From contig LSRX01000811.1 of NCBI GenBank assembly GCA_001939145.1, positions 160,370-224,369 of the forward strand: a DNA stretch of 64,000 nt, read 5' to 3'. Positions 41,704-51,218 of this stretch are shown here, in pieces; the first letter of the stretch is position 1; each line of letters opens with the position of its first letter. The stretch is from Symbiodinium microadriaticum (lineage: Eukaryota > Sar > Dinophyceae > Suessiales > Symbiodiniaceae). The position numbers and the translations under genes were made by a program. The notes beneath the pieces are model-generated. The model was not told where the DNA came from and did not search any database. It saw only the letters and a list, made by a program, of their open reading frames with translations.

Positions 41704-41834
41704 CCAGAGAGCCCCGATACCCCTGTGGTGAAGGAACATAGGATACATCACAATATGAAGCCCCTTATAATTCGGCTTAAAATTGAAGGTATCTAATCTT
41801 CAATAAAGGGAAGATCATATTGGGCCCCCTAGGG
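41704..41834. mobile_element. hpJ-like hairpin element, diverged
   Basis: CCAGAGAGCCCCGATACCCC left, ATATTGGGCCCCCTAGGG right, with GAAGGTATCTAATCTTCAAT inside. Confidence 0.6.
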
Positions 41835-42151
41835 AGCCATGCAGAAGCTTTTTCGAGATTTTCTTTAAAGGGTCAAAGAGTGCAGACTGCATGACAGCCC
41901 CGCCATACATCCCCCAGCCCTTTCTCCACACTACACTTGGGCTAATATTCAGCCCTAAACCCACTTGTACAGGTATGGTTGTCTGCACCTTTTCTCGGGG
42001 GGTATGAGTACTCGCAGAAATGCAACACCCATTCAGTCCTTGTATGCATAATAACATCTGGACAATAAACGAACCAATATTTGCAAGACTAAGCCTGTAT
42101 CACCTAAATATTTCTATCTGTATATCTATATACATATACACAGGTGTATAC

Positions 42152-42182
<31 letters not shown>

Positions 42183-42660
42183 TGATATGTATATCCCTTC
42201 CGGAAGTTCTCATAGGCCTACTTAGCTAAACGCTTTAAGGCAGCTACAAAAACCCTAAGCATCGACAAACCTCACACCCAAATGGCACCTCGCATGGCAA
42301 CCCTTCTCAGACCCTGCAAACAAAGCATGCAATACTATAAACAAATTCCGATAAACCAAAAACAACCAAACAAACCTCAGACCGATCCAACTATTGAAAA
42401 GCCTGTCAAAAATGGTCCCATTCTGAATCAGGTTGCAGCGCTAAGAACGAACAACCGCTAGACCCCAAACCCTCAACCGTAAACAAACCTTAAGCCCGAA
42501 ACCCCTTCTGGTTAGAACCCTTTAGGCTAGTTAAGTCTGAAGTACCTGAATCCTAAACCCTACCCTTTAAACGGAGACTGTGGGCCCTAAAAAAATCCCC
42601 ACGGAGACCCGGCCTCATATGCCTCGTCGTCGAGAACAGCGAAGAGGACAAGTCGAGGCT
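41835..42660. other. unassigned, one microsatellite
   Basis: An 80-codon minus frame at 41815-42057 begins in hpJ-like sequence and is not recognised. The rest is featureless apart from the AT/AC repeat. Confidence 0.45.
42120..42190. repeat. (TA)n/(CA)n microsatellite
   Basis: TATATCTATATACATATACA, then runs of AT and AC. Confidence 0.9.
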
Positions 42661-42669
42661 CCTAGACTG

Positions 42670-42745
42670 TAGGATTTAGGGTTTAGGGTTTAGGGTTTAG
42701 GATTTAGGATTTAGGGTTTAGGGTTTAGGATTTAGGGTTTAGGGG
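42670..42745 (+). repeat. telomere-like tract (TTTAGGG)
   Basis: TTTAGGG and ATTTAGG units, running into an hpF left end. Confidence 0.95.
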
Positions 42746-42800
42746 TTGTCTAAAATAAGGTCCCTTTTAGGGTCCCCTTTCAAAAGGGTTCCTTAAGGGG
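42746..42800. mobile_element. hpF left end, partial
   Basis: TTGTCTAAAATAAGGTCCCT and TTTAGGGTCCCC match the start of the hpF at 43215. The right half is missing, and coding-like DNA follows instead. Confidence 0.75.
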
Positions 42801-43191
42801 ATCCACACCTAATCCTTTGCTGGAGGCATATCTTCGCCAATGCCCCACTGGCAGCCGTGAGGTCCACGACATACGAAACCTCTTCGGGCCCACCCAGCAT
42901 GTGGATGACCTCGTGCATGAGGTCATCGCTTTGTTCATGATAAAACACCGGTTCGAGGCCATCTTGGGGCCTCGTGGTTTTCGTCTGCGGGTCATCCTTG
43001 GTCCGCCCGCCGACCGCCACGCGGTTGCCCGCAAAGAGGTCCTTCTACGTCTTGAACGACAACTGCCACACGTCCTCGTACGGCGTCACTGGGACCGGGT
43101 GGATGCGGTTGGAACACGTGGTCCCCTCGAACTTGCAGCGGTCGCGCTTTCCAATCTCCAAGGCTGCACCCGAAAAGAAGTAGATGGTCTC
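42796..43191 (-). pseudogene. broken coding segment with DLT-x4-G-x-LA motif
   Basis: The minus strand keeps a protein-like frame for about 130 codons: ETIYFFSGAALEIGKRDRC, then RIHPVPVTPYEDVWQLSFKT, a TAG at 43045-43047, KDLFAGNRVAVGG, later GLEPVFYHEQSDDLMHEVIH and VVDLTAASGALAKICLQQ. The TAG sits where TGG (Trp) would read well. The DLT..SGALA..C stretch recalls nucleotide or SAM-binding segments in repeated genes of dinoflagellates, but that is recollection, not a search. The frame continues into hpF sequence at its 3' end. Start and end are unknown. Probably a captured or decayed gene piece. Confidence 0.5.
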
Positions 43192-43214
43192 TATAGGGTT
43201 ACTATAAGGGTACT

Positions 43215-43319
43215 GTACGGGCAGTTCTCTAAAATAAGGTCCCTTGCAGGGTCCTTATTATATGGGTGCCGCGCTATATTGGGGACCCCAAAAGGGACCC
43301 TAGTTTAGAGAACTACCCA
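43215..43319. mobile_element. hpF hairpin element
   Basis: TACGGGCAGTTCTCTAAAAT left, CTAGTTTAGAGAACTACCCA right, centre GGGTGCCGCGCTATATTGGG. Confidence 0.9.
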
Positions 43320-43955
43320 AGAATCCTGAAGCCCTGATTCTTCAGAAAACGATTTGTCAGGTCCTGCTGGGGTTAACGTAGAGGCCTAAAAATCTTACAG
43401 TTTGTAGGTGCATTTCCCTGATTCTTCTGGGCCAGTGGGCTCTTGGGATCACGGGTGACCCCTAAACCCTAAACCCTTTTGCACAACTTTCCGGCTTCAG
43501 GGTCTTGAGGTGTAGGGATGGCGCACGCGCGGGAGCAGACCTCATTCAAGCAAACAGCAACATCAAGCCGGCCTCTGCGCTGTCTTTGTTTTAAATTCTT
43601 TTTGAGAAGATTAGTCCACCCTGAACCCTAAACCTCTGAGCCCTGTGAATTCCCCTCAAGTCCCAGCTGCCTGCAATAGCACGTCAGTGGTTTCTGATGC
43701 TATCGCGCCTTTGGGGGGCTAAGAGGATAAGATTTAATTACGAATATTTTGTCATCAAAGGCCTCAAACGTCCAACCTAGTTTAAAGCTAGGTAACTTAT
43801 AACCCACTATCACAGGTATTTAGGACCTCAACCCTAATGTATGAACCTGATTAAGAAACCATGGCCCTATAACCCCAACTAGATTAGGGTTCACATAAAG
43901 GCCCCTAATGCAGACCCAGGGATTCGTAATCAGGTTCCTGCACGACACCCTAATC
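43320..43955. other. unassigned sequence
   Basis: No supported frame. A short CCCTAAA patch near 43460. Confidence 0.5.
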
Positions 43956-43959
43956 CGTA

Positions 43960-44030
43960 AACCCTCAACCCTAAAGGCCCTAAAGACCCTAAACGCCGTA
44001 AACCCTAAACCCCGAAACCCTGAAGGCCCT
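43960..44030 (-). repeat. telomere-like tract (CCCTAAA)
   Basis: CCCTAAA, CCCTCAA and GCCCTAAA units. Confidence 0.85.
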
Positions 44031-44283
44031 CGCATATACTCGCATTAAAACAAGCAGCCCTACAGAAGAGTAGGACTATTGCTTCAGACCCGTGCACTTA
44101 AAACCTATAAAAACCCTCGTAGCAGCCCCTTTTAGACCCCTTAACAGTTTTTTTTTATCATCCTGAGACAGACCCCCCTATACCACTGAGAGAGGCACCT
44201 TCCAGTCGACCTCGCTTGTCTGACCGCCAAGACCACAGCCGACCACAAGGCCCTGATCGGCTCAGGAATCTCGCTGATACGCC

Positions 44284-44377
44284 TACCCAAGGGCTCCATA
44301 GTAGTTCCTTTTTGTGGTTTGTGTTTAGGATCCTATAAGGTAATCCCAAAAAGGAACTACTATGGAGCAAATGGGTA
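44284..44377. mobile_element. hpA hairpin element, CTCCATAG arm variant
   Basis: TACCCAAGGGCTCCATAGTA left, TACTATGGAGCAAATGGGTA right. Both arms share the variant. Confidence 0.9.
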
Positions 44378-45000
44378 GTTCGGAAAACAAGGCGCCGGCA
44401 GCTTACATGAAACTACAACAGCTTTGGCGCAGCGGGCAAAGTAAAGCTATTCCAGTCCACTATCGTACCGGCTTTGCCCTACAGCTTAGATACCCTTACC
44501 CACGAAATCAAGCACTTGAAAACTATGGACTGCTAGTATCACAAATTGCTACGGCGATGCATAGGAGTCAGGGCATCATCATACCATTCCCACATAAGCA
44601 ATCGTAGGGTTTGGATTTTTGCGGGCCGCCCCACCTTACCATCCCAGATACTACTACAACAAATCAAATCATCTCTCAACTGTGCAACACCGCTTAGAGA
44701 TCCGGTCGACCATGTCGTCTTCTCGCCAGGATGCAGGGATCGCATTAAGTCGCTAAGCCTGCTCGTAGGGGCCACCCCTAGGCCCTAGAAATACTGGCTT
44801 CGGCAAGTGACAGAAGGGACATTACCCGTCTTTCAAGCACACCTCGACCACACCGCCTCAGACAACAGAAGGAATTTCTTGGACTAGCATACATACACGA
44901 CATATAGCCTACAACTGGAGACTGCGCCGACACTCTCGCCCCGCTGTGTCTAAACGACACACAACGCTTGGATGCGAATGGCAACCGCAACAAAAAAGAG
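44378..45000. other. telomere-free stretch with overlapping open frames
   Basis: Plus frames at 44362-44607 and 44546-44788 and minus frames at 44539-44775 and 44778-44993 overlap. None has a recognised domain. The first plus frame (KLQQLWRSGQSKAIPVHYRT) and the minus frame (TLRLLMWEWYDDALTPMHRR) both read plausibly, so the coding strand is undecided. Confidence 0.35.
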
Positions 45001-45309
45001 GAACGCCTAACCCTAAACCCTAAACCCTAGTCCTGGATTCCGACCCGTTTGAAACCTGGACGAACCTGGCTGAAACAGTACCCGGGAATTGAAGAAGCTG
45101 ACTCTGGACCTAACCTCTATAGGCCTTGAGCTCCAAAACTCCATCCCCCAAACTCCTGAATAGAAAAAAAGCCATATTCCTGAATAGAAACAAAGCCATA
45201 TTCCGGCCCTAACCCCCTGCACTCCAGCATGGTCACATTTACAACTAAGCTGAATATCACTACTATAAACAATATATTCTAATTCTTCTTTCTATTATTA
45301 TTGTCCTCA

Positions 45310-45614
45310 ACCCTAAACCCAAAAACCTTAACCCTCAACCCTAAACCCCAAACACCTAAACCCTCAACCCCAAACCCAAAACCTTAACCCTCAACCCTAA
45401 ACCCCAAACACTTAAACCCTCAACCCTGAACCCAAAAACCTTAACCCTCAACCCTAAACCCCCAAAACCTAAACCCTCAACCCCAAACCCAAAAACCTTA
45501 ACCCTAAACCCAAAAACCTAAACCCTCAACCCTAAACCCCCAAAACCTAAACCCTCAACCCCAAACCCAAAAACCTTAACCCTAAACCCAAAAACCTAAA
45601 CCCTCAACCCTAAA
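45310..45614 (-). repeat. higher-order telomere-like repeat, about 57-bp units
   Basis: CCTTAACCCT landmarks occur at 45326, 45382, 45439, 45496 and 45574, spacings 56, 57, 57 and 78. Each unit mixes CCCTCAA, CCCTAAA, CCCCAAA and AAAAACC. Confidence 0.95.
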
Positions 45615-45615
45615 N
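45615..45615. other. assembly join (single N)
   Basis: A lone N at the edge of the higher-order repeat. Confidence 0.8.
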
Positions 45616-45644
45616 AGGCATCAGGGTTGAGGAAGCTATGGGTT

Positions 45645-45735
45645 TACCCACAGGCCCCTAAGTAGTTCCTTTTTGGGATTACCTTATAGGATTCTAAGTA
45701 TAAACCACAGAAAGGAACTACTTAGGGGCCTATGC
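45645..45735. mobile_element. hpA hairpin element, right edge eroded
   Basis: TACCCACAGGCCCCTAAGTA left, ACTACTTAGGGGCCTATG right. The final GGTA is missing. Confidence 0.85.
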
Positions 45736-46440
45736 AAGAATTATAGCGCAATAACCCTCACGCCGAGGCCCTTTAGCCCGAACGACTAAACTCTGAATCT
45801 GAACCCAAGCCTCTACCGGATCAGGGTACTCTCTGAATAGGGTTCAAGTGTCGAGCCCAAGTGGCCTTACTCATTGAGGTGACGTAATGAATTTTCAGGG
45901 TTTCAAGGTTCGGGGGTCGCGTGGGGCTCAGGGTTTTATGTTGTGAATTGCAAAAGATTGGGCTACAAGTTTCTTATGGCTTGACGCGTTCAGGGTTGCT
46001 TGGGTAGGGTTGTGCATCCCGGTGTAAACGGCTGTGCCGTACGGCTTAACTGGATGATAGGACAGCTTCCGGCAAACGATCCGAGTAAGCACTCTTGCTG
46101 GGGCCACCATATGTCTGACGCAAACAACAACCATAGTAACTGGCTTACCAAGTTGCCCGAGACCAAAACCACAACTTACACCCCAAACCAAAATCCTAAA
46201 TCCAGAAATCCGGCACCGCTCAACCCTACTTCTGAAGCCCACCAACATGCGACACCAAAATACAATACGCGGACAAAACAGAGAAAAAACTTCAACAATT
46301 AGAAGAGCTGGGGCTTTGGGATGCACTGGAGTATACGGAATATTTGTACAGGGACCATAAAGGGCACACAACATCGCAGTATTGCTGCTTATCTGATTAT
46401 CCAAAGGAAAAAAGCACACAAAAGTAACGAACAATCGTGA
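45736..46440. other. unassigned, open frames on both strands
   Basis: The minus frame 45928-46434 (168 codons) is Cys/Val/Phe-rich. The plus frame 46000-46302 (100 codons) is Asn/Thr/Lys-rich (MSDANNNHSNWLTKLPETKT). They are complementary shadows, and composition slightly favours the plus strand. No domain recognised. Confidence 0.35.
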
Positions 46441-46752
46441 ACCCTAGACCCCAAACCCAAAACCTTAACCCTTAAAACCCCAACCCCTAAAGCCTGGACC
46501 CCAAAGATTTACGCATCATTACAAGCCTGACCCCCCCCCTGGGCCCCCGGTCAGCCGGATGCTTCAGCATCCCGAGCTCAAGCTTAAAGGGGCGTGGCTC
46601 AATGCCTCAGGACATTGGGGTTATCAGAATGCGCGGATCCTTCAGGGGTTCCTCTGCCCTAAACCCTAAACCCAAAAATCTGTCAGAGTCGTCATAAGGG
46701 TTGCTACAGTATAAGGGTTCTATCATATAGGGGGCCTTAATGACTAGACTAA

Positions 46753-46847
46753 CCCAGAGGCTCCATATATACTACCATTATGGAATTAGGTCCCTAACAC
46801 CATGACAAAGAAAATCTTCTGAGACCTAATTCCATGGAGCCTCTGGG
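46753..46847. mobile_element. hpC hairpin element with internal deletion
   Basis: CCCAGAGGCTCCATATATAC left, CCATGGAGCCTCTGGG right. Compared with other copies, about 15 bp (AATGGTAGTATATAT) are missing from the right arm. An hpL-like left end (CATATAGGGGGCCTTAAT) lies just before it. Confidence 0.85.
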
Positions 46848-46967
46848 CAAGGGGATATGAGGTGTCCTTTCACGTCGGTTTCTAGGGCCTTTGTTGTTTC
46901 GGGTTGAAGAGGGCTGAAGAGGGCCTTGGGGGTATAGGTTTGAGAAGGGTTCTGGGAAGGGCTTCTG

Positions 46968-47074
46968 CTTAGTTAGCTGCTGAGTCGACAAGCACAAAAA
47001 GTGCACACTCTCAGTGCTAGAAGGGATCATCTTATCCCACAAAAACTTAAAGTGTACTCATTCAGCTACTAAGA
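46968..47074. mobile_element. hpI hairpin element
   Basis: CTTAGTTAGCTGCTGAGTCG left, TGTACTCATTCAGCTACTAA right. Confidence 0.85.
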
Positions 47075-47169
47075 GTTATGTAAAGGTCCAGAAGAGTGCA
47101 GGGCTTAGGCTTACGGCTTGGGATTGGGACCTGGGAGAATCGAGCTGGAACCCCTAAAATAATCTAAAA

Positions 47170-47335
47170 CCCTGAAACCTACCCTCCCCCCTAAACCCTA
47201 AGCCCCAAACCCTAAACCCTAAATCCTAAGACCTAAATCCTAAGACCTAAACCCCTAAACCCCTAAAACCTAAAGCCTTAAAACCTAAACGGCTAAACCC
47301 TAAAGCCCTTAAACCCTCAACCCTAACAGAGGCAC
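47170..47335 (-). repeat. telomere-like tract (CCCTAAA)
   Basis: CCCTAAA, CCTAAGA and CCTAAAA units. Confidence 0.9.
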
Positions 47336-47630
47336 CTGGGTCTCTTGGGCCCCGAACCCTGCCCTAAAACCTTCGAAGGCACATCCGGCCCGGTCGAAGT
47401 CCTACTTTCCAGCCATACCGTACCAGCCTGAATAGAACTGCGCTTTTTGCGCTTTGAGGTGCATCATCAAACTCTTAAATGTCACAAGGAACCCTCGGAA
47501 TAATGTCGCTAATTGTCTAGAAGCCTTTAAAGTAGAATCACCCCTAAACCCTAAACCCTAAACTCCTGAGCAGCTGCTTTGGTTGGGTCGAGGGGCATCT
47601 GGGCTCAGGTCTAGAGCTTCCGGGTTTACT
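47336..47630. other. unassigned sequence
   Basis: No gene or element, apart from a short CCCTAAA patch near 47545. Confidence 0.5.
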
Positions 47631-47633
47631 GGA

Positions 47634-47700
47634 GGTTCATGGGTAGTTTTAAATGGGGTTATAAGGGTTACTATAAGGCTTACTACAAGGGCTTGGTCTT
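47634..47700. mobile_element. hpH left half
   Basis: CTGGAGGTTCATGGGTAGTT followed by TTATAAGGGTTACTATAAGG. No right arm before the next hpH starts at 47731. Confidence 0.7.
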
Positions 47701-47730
47701 TAGGGGCTTAGGGTTTATCTGGGTGATGAA

Positions 47731-47917
47731 ATTGGAGGTTCATGGGTAGTTATAAATGGGGTTACAAGTAGGATAACTATAATTATCACCCATATCAGGG
47801 GACTTATAACCATACTTAAAACTACCCCTAAACGCTGAAAACCCCTATAGAACCCTTAAAAGGAACCCTTAAAGGAACCCCATAACCCCACTTATAACTA
47901 CCCATGAACCTCGAAGC
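47731..47917. mobile_element. hpH hairpin element, long form
   Basis: TTGGAGGTTCATGGGTAGTT left, TAACTACCCATGAACCTCGA right. It contains an inner arm plus CCCCTAAACGCTGAAAACCC and AACCCTTAAAGGAACCC, shared with the 33.1-kb long form. Confidence 0.85.
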
Positions 47918-48104
47918 ATGGCTTTCCTGGAGTTGAAGGCTTGTAGTCTTACGGTGTGAGGTGTTAGGGTGTTAGGGTCTTAGGGTTTTAGAAATTTAGG
48001 GAGAAGGGGCTTTGAAGGCTTAGGGATTTATGTGGGGTTTAGGGCTTAGGGTTCAGATTTCTCAGGTTTGGGGCTTATAAGGGTTTGGGGATTTCAGGTT
48101 TAGG

Positions 48105-48290
48105 GCTCATGCAGTGCGTCGAAGACTGGTGGTGAAGGCTCATGTAGCCATTTTGGCTTCCACTTCCGAGCTGTCCTTTGTGCGGCGAGCTCCATGTCGG
48201 TACGTGGATGCCCTGAAGCTCGGTCTAGCGGAGGAGTGCCGCAAGTCGGAGGTCCTGCTCCAGATTCCTTGCTTCTTTTTCCGCAGGTAG
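48105..48290 (+). CDS. exon-like frame with candidate splice donor
   Basis: The plus frame reads AILASTSELSFVRRAPCRYV, then DALKLGLAEECRKSEVLLQI, and ends FFFR at CAG-GTAGAC, a good match to a 5' splice site. Unspliced, it meets TAG at once. The minus frame at 48140-48454 overlaps and is less protein-like. Family not recognised. The upstream limit is a TTTAGGG-like patch. Confidence 0.35.
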   Translation, partial: AHAVRRRLVVKAHVAILASTSELSFVRRAPCRYVDALKLGLAEECRKSEVLLQIPCFFFRR

Positions 48291-48782
48291 ACTTTGCAAA
48301 AAAGAAATCTCACTTCAAAAACCACATGTCTCTGTGAAATGTCCTGCGTCCCCTCAAGCCGGGAAGTTTGCCCTCGTGGAGAATCGTCGGCTCCTCCTTG
48401 CTGAAGATGTTTCCCATGACGGTGCCATAAAAGGCTGCGTCGGATTGAGCACACACTGGGTTTGAACGGTCGCCATTTAAGAGCTCAGGTTTTCGAGATT
48501 GCGGGCGTTAGAGTTCAAGTGCACGGCTATAAGTAACGAACGAACTGCCGTTTGGGTTGTACCGAATGATCAAATGCCAACATTGCCCTGCCAATTAGCC
48601 TACAGAAACTTCAACTGTGGCTTGAGGGTGCGAGGCTGGTAGTTTAGGGTTTAGGGTTTAGGGTTTAGGATTACTTGCCCTTTCTGTCTCTACAGCTGCC
48701 CTCCATGGGAAACAAATGCCGTCAGAAGGAGCTGTTGTCGGCAAAATTGCGATTCTGTTGGTGGTGCTGAGCTCTGGGCAAG

Positions 48783-48930
48783 TCCCTAAACCCTAAACCC
48801 CTAAACCCGTAAACCCCTAAACCCATAAACCCCTAAACCCTAAACACCTGAACCCCTAAACCCTAAAACCCTAAACCCTAAACCCCTAAACCCCTACACC
48901 CCTAAACCCTAAACCCCTAAACCCCTAAAC
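48783..48930 (-). repeat. telomere-like tract (CCCTAAA)
   Basis: CCCTAAA, CCCCTAAA, CCCGTAAA and CCCATAAA units. Confidence 0.95.
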
Positions 48931-49039
48931 CAAGTGTTAAGTTTAAAGGGGAGCCCCGAGGGAGCCTCAGAGAACCCGAACACCGGTGCCCAAACAGCGC
49001 ATCTTGGCTTCCAAACCCGGATGCCTAAACCCCTGAACG

Positions 49040-49130
49040 GCTTTAGGGTTTAGGGTTTTATAGGGTTTTAGGGTTTTTAGGGATTAGGTCTTTAGGGGTT
49101 TAGGGTTAAGGGTTTTAGGGTTAAGGACCA
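49040..49130 (+). repeat. telomere-like tract (TTTAGGG)
   Basis: TTTAGGG and TTTTAGGG units. A 105-bp island separates it from the opposite tract. Confidence 0.95.
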
Positions 49131-49404
49131 AACTCCTCGAAGGGGAACCCTACTTAGAAGATCAGGGAACAGTAGTGTATTAGGGTACCTATAACCTACT
49201 TTCTGCATACTGAGTATCCTGATCCGCTAGGCAAGGCTCGAGGTCGTTATGGGCCATTTCGGGCCTTCCCGGAAAGTGCATACTGCGGGATAGAACCGGT
49301 TTTTGGCATTCCCATCGTGAATACCGGCTTTGGGGTGATACCTGGGCAGATGTTAGATGGACTATAAGGGCATGCTAGCACTGTCCCCGGTCCCCTATAG
49401 TACC
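49131..49404. other. unassigned sequence
   Basis: No gene or element seen. Confidence 0.5.
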
Positions 49405-49465
49405 CTAAACCCTAAACCCTATAGTAGCATAGACCCTAAACCCTAAACCCTAAACCCTAAACCCT
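49405..49465 (-). repeat. telomere-like tract (CCCTAAA)
   Basis: CCCTAAA with a CCCTATAGTAGCATAGA interruption. Confidence 0.9.
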
Positions 49466-49479
49466 ATTAGTTTGCCACA

Positions 49480-49562
49480 AGACGCCTTACGCCCCCCAAG
49501 GCTGCAGCCGTGCACGATGTCGCCTTTGACCTGCGGCCAGGCTGCGGTTTCAAAAGGGATCC
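49480..49562 (+). CDS. exon-like island, unknown protein
   Basis: The plus frame reads RRLTPPKAAAVHDVAFDLRP, then GCGFKRDPK. Sits between a CCCTAAA tract and an hpK element. No family recognised. Confidence 0.25.
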
Positions 49563-49783
49563 AAAGGTGAGATGAAGGTACAAACCCAGAGAGCCCAATA
49601 CCCCTTAAATAAGGAATCTACCTTAAGTGATAGGGGCCTTAATATTATGATTTAAGGCTAATTTAAGGTATATTCCTTAATTAAGGGGTATTGGGCTCTC
49701 TGGGTAGGTGGGCTAATCCCAAATAAGAGCCCTTATACAAGGGATCCGGAATTTCCTGTCCTACCTACCTTCATCCCACCTTT
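49563..49783. mobile_element. hpK element interrupted by hpJ
   Basis: AAAGGTGAGATGAAGGTA on the left joins, across the insertion, to GGTGGGCTAATCCCAAATAA, and ends CTACCTTCATCCCACCTTT. Confidence 0.85.
49581..49706. mobile_element. hpJ element nested in hpK
   Basis: CCCAGAGAGCCCAATACCCC left, GGGGTATTGGGCTCTCTGGG right. TA at 49579-49580 and 49705-49706 looks like the duplicated target. Confidence 0.9.
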
Positions 49784-49857
49784 AGGGTGTCCGGTCTTCG
49801 CGGCAGCGGCTCCCTGCACAGTAGGCCACAAGCCACCAAAAGGTTCTACAATTAATC

Positions 49858-49915
49858 AGCAACCCTAAACCCTAACCCCCAAAGCCCTAAACCCAAAACC
49901 CAAAACCCAATAAGG
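49858..49915 (-). repeat. telomere-like tract (CCCTAAA)
   Basis: CCCTAAA and CCCAAAA units. Confidence 0.85.
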
Positions 49916-50054
49916 GAATATATCGCTAGTAATGTATGCAGACCCTTTGGGGGGGCGCCCTGGGATTATTACGCCTCCGGATCTCGGTTATTTTTGGGGG
50001 CCCCAGCCCCGAAACCCCCACAGTCGGTAGTCCCCGGTAGACCCCATAGCCCCA

Positions 50055-50292
50055 CCCCAAAGGCTCCATGTAGGGTTTAGGGCTTGGGTTTAGGGTTTAG
50101 GGTTTGGGGTTGAAGGTTTAGGGCTTGGGGTTTAAGGTTTAGGGCTTGGGGTTTTCGGGTTTAGGGTTTAGGGTTCATTGTTGGGTTTAGGGGTATACTA
50201 CCACTATGGAATTAGGCCCCCAAAAGACCATACCTTCTTATGGCTTTAGGGGCCGAGTTCCATCATGGTAGTATATATGGAGCCTCTGGGTA
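50055..50292. mobile_element. hpC element interrupted by telomere-like DNA
   Basis: Left end CCCAAAGGCTCCATGTA is separated from TATACTACCACTATGGAATT by 121 bp of repeat. The right arm GTATATATGGAGCCTCTGGG is intact. Removing 50073-50195 restores normal hpC. Confidence 0.9.
50073..50193 (+). repeat. TTTAGGG tract inside an hpC element
   Basis: GGGTTTAGGGCTTGGGTTTA and further TTTAGGG/TTTGGGG units. TA borders both sides (50071-50072, 50194-50195). Confidence 0.95.
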
Positions 50293-50363
50293 CCGAGCGT
50301 AACAAAGGGACCTAAACAAAAAGGCTGCTGTTGCCAATTCATTTTCTAGGGTCATACCCCCCC

Positions 50364-50525
50364 CCTAAACCCTAGACCCTATAAACCCTAAGACCCTAAA
50401 CCAAACGCTAGGCCCTGAAAACCCTGAAGCCTATAAACCCTATAACCTAAACCCTAAAAACCCTAAAACCCTAAACCTTATACACCCTAAACCCTAAACC
50501 CTAGAAACCCTAGACCCCCTTTAAA
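50364..50525 (-). repeat. telomere-like tract (CCCTAAA)
   Basis: CCCTAAA, CCCTATAAA and CCCTAGA units. Confidence 0.9.
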
Positions 50526-50619
50526 CAAAGGAGCAGCGCTTTCCCTAGGTAAACCCCAAAACCCTAGCTCAGAAGCCTTAAAAGCCCCGCGGACATGCAG
50601 CATGGCCTTAGAGATTCGG

Positions 50620-50815
50620 GTTTAGGTTTCAGGGGTGTAGGGGTTTAGGGTTTCGGGTTTAGGGGCTTAGGGTTTCGGGTTTAGGGGTTTAGGGCTTTAG
50701 GGGTTTAGGGTTTAGGGGTTTATATAGGGGTTTAGGGGTTTAGGGTTTCGGGGTTTAGGGGTTTAGGTTTCAAGGTTAAGGGTTTAGGGTGCTAGATGTT
50801 TCGGGGATTAGGATC
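50620..50815 (+). repeat. telomere-like tract (TTTAGGG)
   Basis: TTTAGGG, TTTCGGG and TTTAGGGG units. A 95-bp island precedes it. Confidence 0.95.
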
Positions 50816-51120
50816 TAGAGGCTTTGTGGCAGCCCCCGCACCTGTCGCCCGAAGAAATCCGACAGCGACTTGGCCTGATGTGCTGGAACTGTGGGACTGA
50901 CCTACCTGGGAGGTAAAATTGACGTAGCAGTAGTAAGTAAGCTATAAGTAGACGGGCTCGCTAGTCGCTAAGCTCTGTCTAACCTATTCATTCCCTATAC
51001 CATCAATCACCCTAAACCCTAAACCCTAAACCCTCGTTGCTGTGTCCCGTCATCAAAGCTTAGTCTCTGGAGGAATTCAGATCGTACCTAGCGGATGAAA
51101 ATCAAGGCTTCTGGGTTTAG
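50816..51120. other. unassigned sequence
   Basis: No gene seen. A short CCCTAAA patch at 51010-51035. Confidence 0.5.
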
Positions 51121-51124
51121 GGTT

Positions 51125-51218
51125 TACCCATAGGCCCCCAAGTAGTTCCTTTTTGAGGTTTATATTTAGAACCCTATAAGGTAATCCCAAAAAGGAACTA
51201 CTTAGGGGCCTATGGGTA
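51125..51218. mobile_element. hpA hairpin element
   Basis: TACCCATAGGCCCCCAAGTA left, TACTTAGGGGCCTATGGGTA right. Confidence 0.9.

Noticed and set aside
42817..43308. 163-codon plus-strand frame
   Set aside because: It is the antisense shadow of the minus-strand coding segment at 42796-43191, and its C-terminal third runs into the hpF element.
45310..45614. Possible CRISPR-like array
   Set aside because: Regular spacing is present, but the spacers are themselves telomere-like repeat. The context is eukaryotic with no cas genes.
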